Of a DNA stretch of 13,611 bases, positions 13,575 through 13,611 are shown piece after piece (within the stretch, counting starts at the first letter, position 1; every line of letters begins with the position of its first letter). Below the pieces are notes generated by a model. The model worked only from the letters and a program-made list of their open reading frames with translations, did not search any database and had not been told where the DNA came from. The DNA is taken from the NCBI GenBank assembly GCA_002319925.1, contig DCFP01000060.1:716-14326 (forward strand), in the 5' to 3' direction. Made by a program: the position numbers and the translations under genes. Source of the DNA: Holophagaceae bacterium UBA1801. GTDB lineage: Bacteria > Acidobacteriota > Holophagae > Holophagales > Holophagaceae.

Positions 13575-13611
13575 ACGTCGCAGCGACCTACTTTTCCACC
13601 TCTGTCCGAGG
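13575..13611 (-). rRNA. rrf: 5S rRNA, 3' end (continues beyond the window)
   Basis: The last bases of the window read, on the minus strand, GGTGGAAAAGTAGGTCGCTG, which is the highly conserved 3' part of bacterial 5S rRNA (loop E/helix IV side and helix I strand). About 37 of roughly 115 bases are visible; the exact 3' end is estimated. A strong hairpin follows, as expected at the end of a 16S-23S-5S operon. Confidence 0.85.

Noticed and set aside
1..13611. Search for mobile elements, CRISPR repeats, tRNA genes, toxin-antitoxin or defence genes
   Set aside because: No direct-repeat array, transposase, integrase, tRNA cloverleaf or defence domain was recognised; the window is essentially fully explained by housekeeping genes.

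Overview
The window is a dense, mostly housekeeping segment of a moderately high-GC bacterial chromosome. Two plus-strand genes on the left (alaS, truncated by the window edge, then a hybrid histidine kinase) converge on a long minus-strand block that fills the remaining 10 kb. Protein style, GC content, 6S RNA beside zapA and RNase Y as the likely mRNA endonuclease suggest an Acidobacteriota (Holophagae/Geothrix-like) or deltaproteobacterial-type genome. This assignment is inferred from memory of protein style, not from a search.

Read in the direction of transcription (right to left), the minus strand carries the 3' end of a 5S rRNA at the window edge, a strong GC-rich hairpin, then thrS, infC, rpmI, rplT, pheS, pheT. 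This is the classical translation cluster known from E. coli (thrS-infC-rpmI-rplT-pheST). It is followed by a small ZapB-like coiled-coil gene, zapA, a candidate 6S RNA gene, rny (RNase Y) and a secreted DUF4424 protein. Gene spacing is tight: pheS/pheT share one base, the zapB-like gene and zapA overlap by 4 bases, and rny and the DUF4424 gene are 4 bases apart. Translation, Z-ring assembly, global RNA polymerase control and mRNA decay are therefore packed into one directional block.

Regulation is visible at several junctions. infC appears to start at a non-canonical AUC codon behind a very good Shine-Dalgarno sequence and its own extended -10 promoter, which fits the known IF3 autoregulation. 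An intrinsic terminator sits directly in front of the pheS ribosome-binding site, so pheST must be expressed by read-through or attenuation. The 157-base rpmI-rplT gap is full of stable hairpins. PheT is short and lacks the N-terminal EMAP/OB-fold tRNA-binding domain found in most bacterial PheT.

I found no mobile element, CRISPR array, phage gene or defence system. The points that deserve a second look are regulatory RNA structures and domain loss, not a new multi-gene system.
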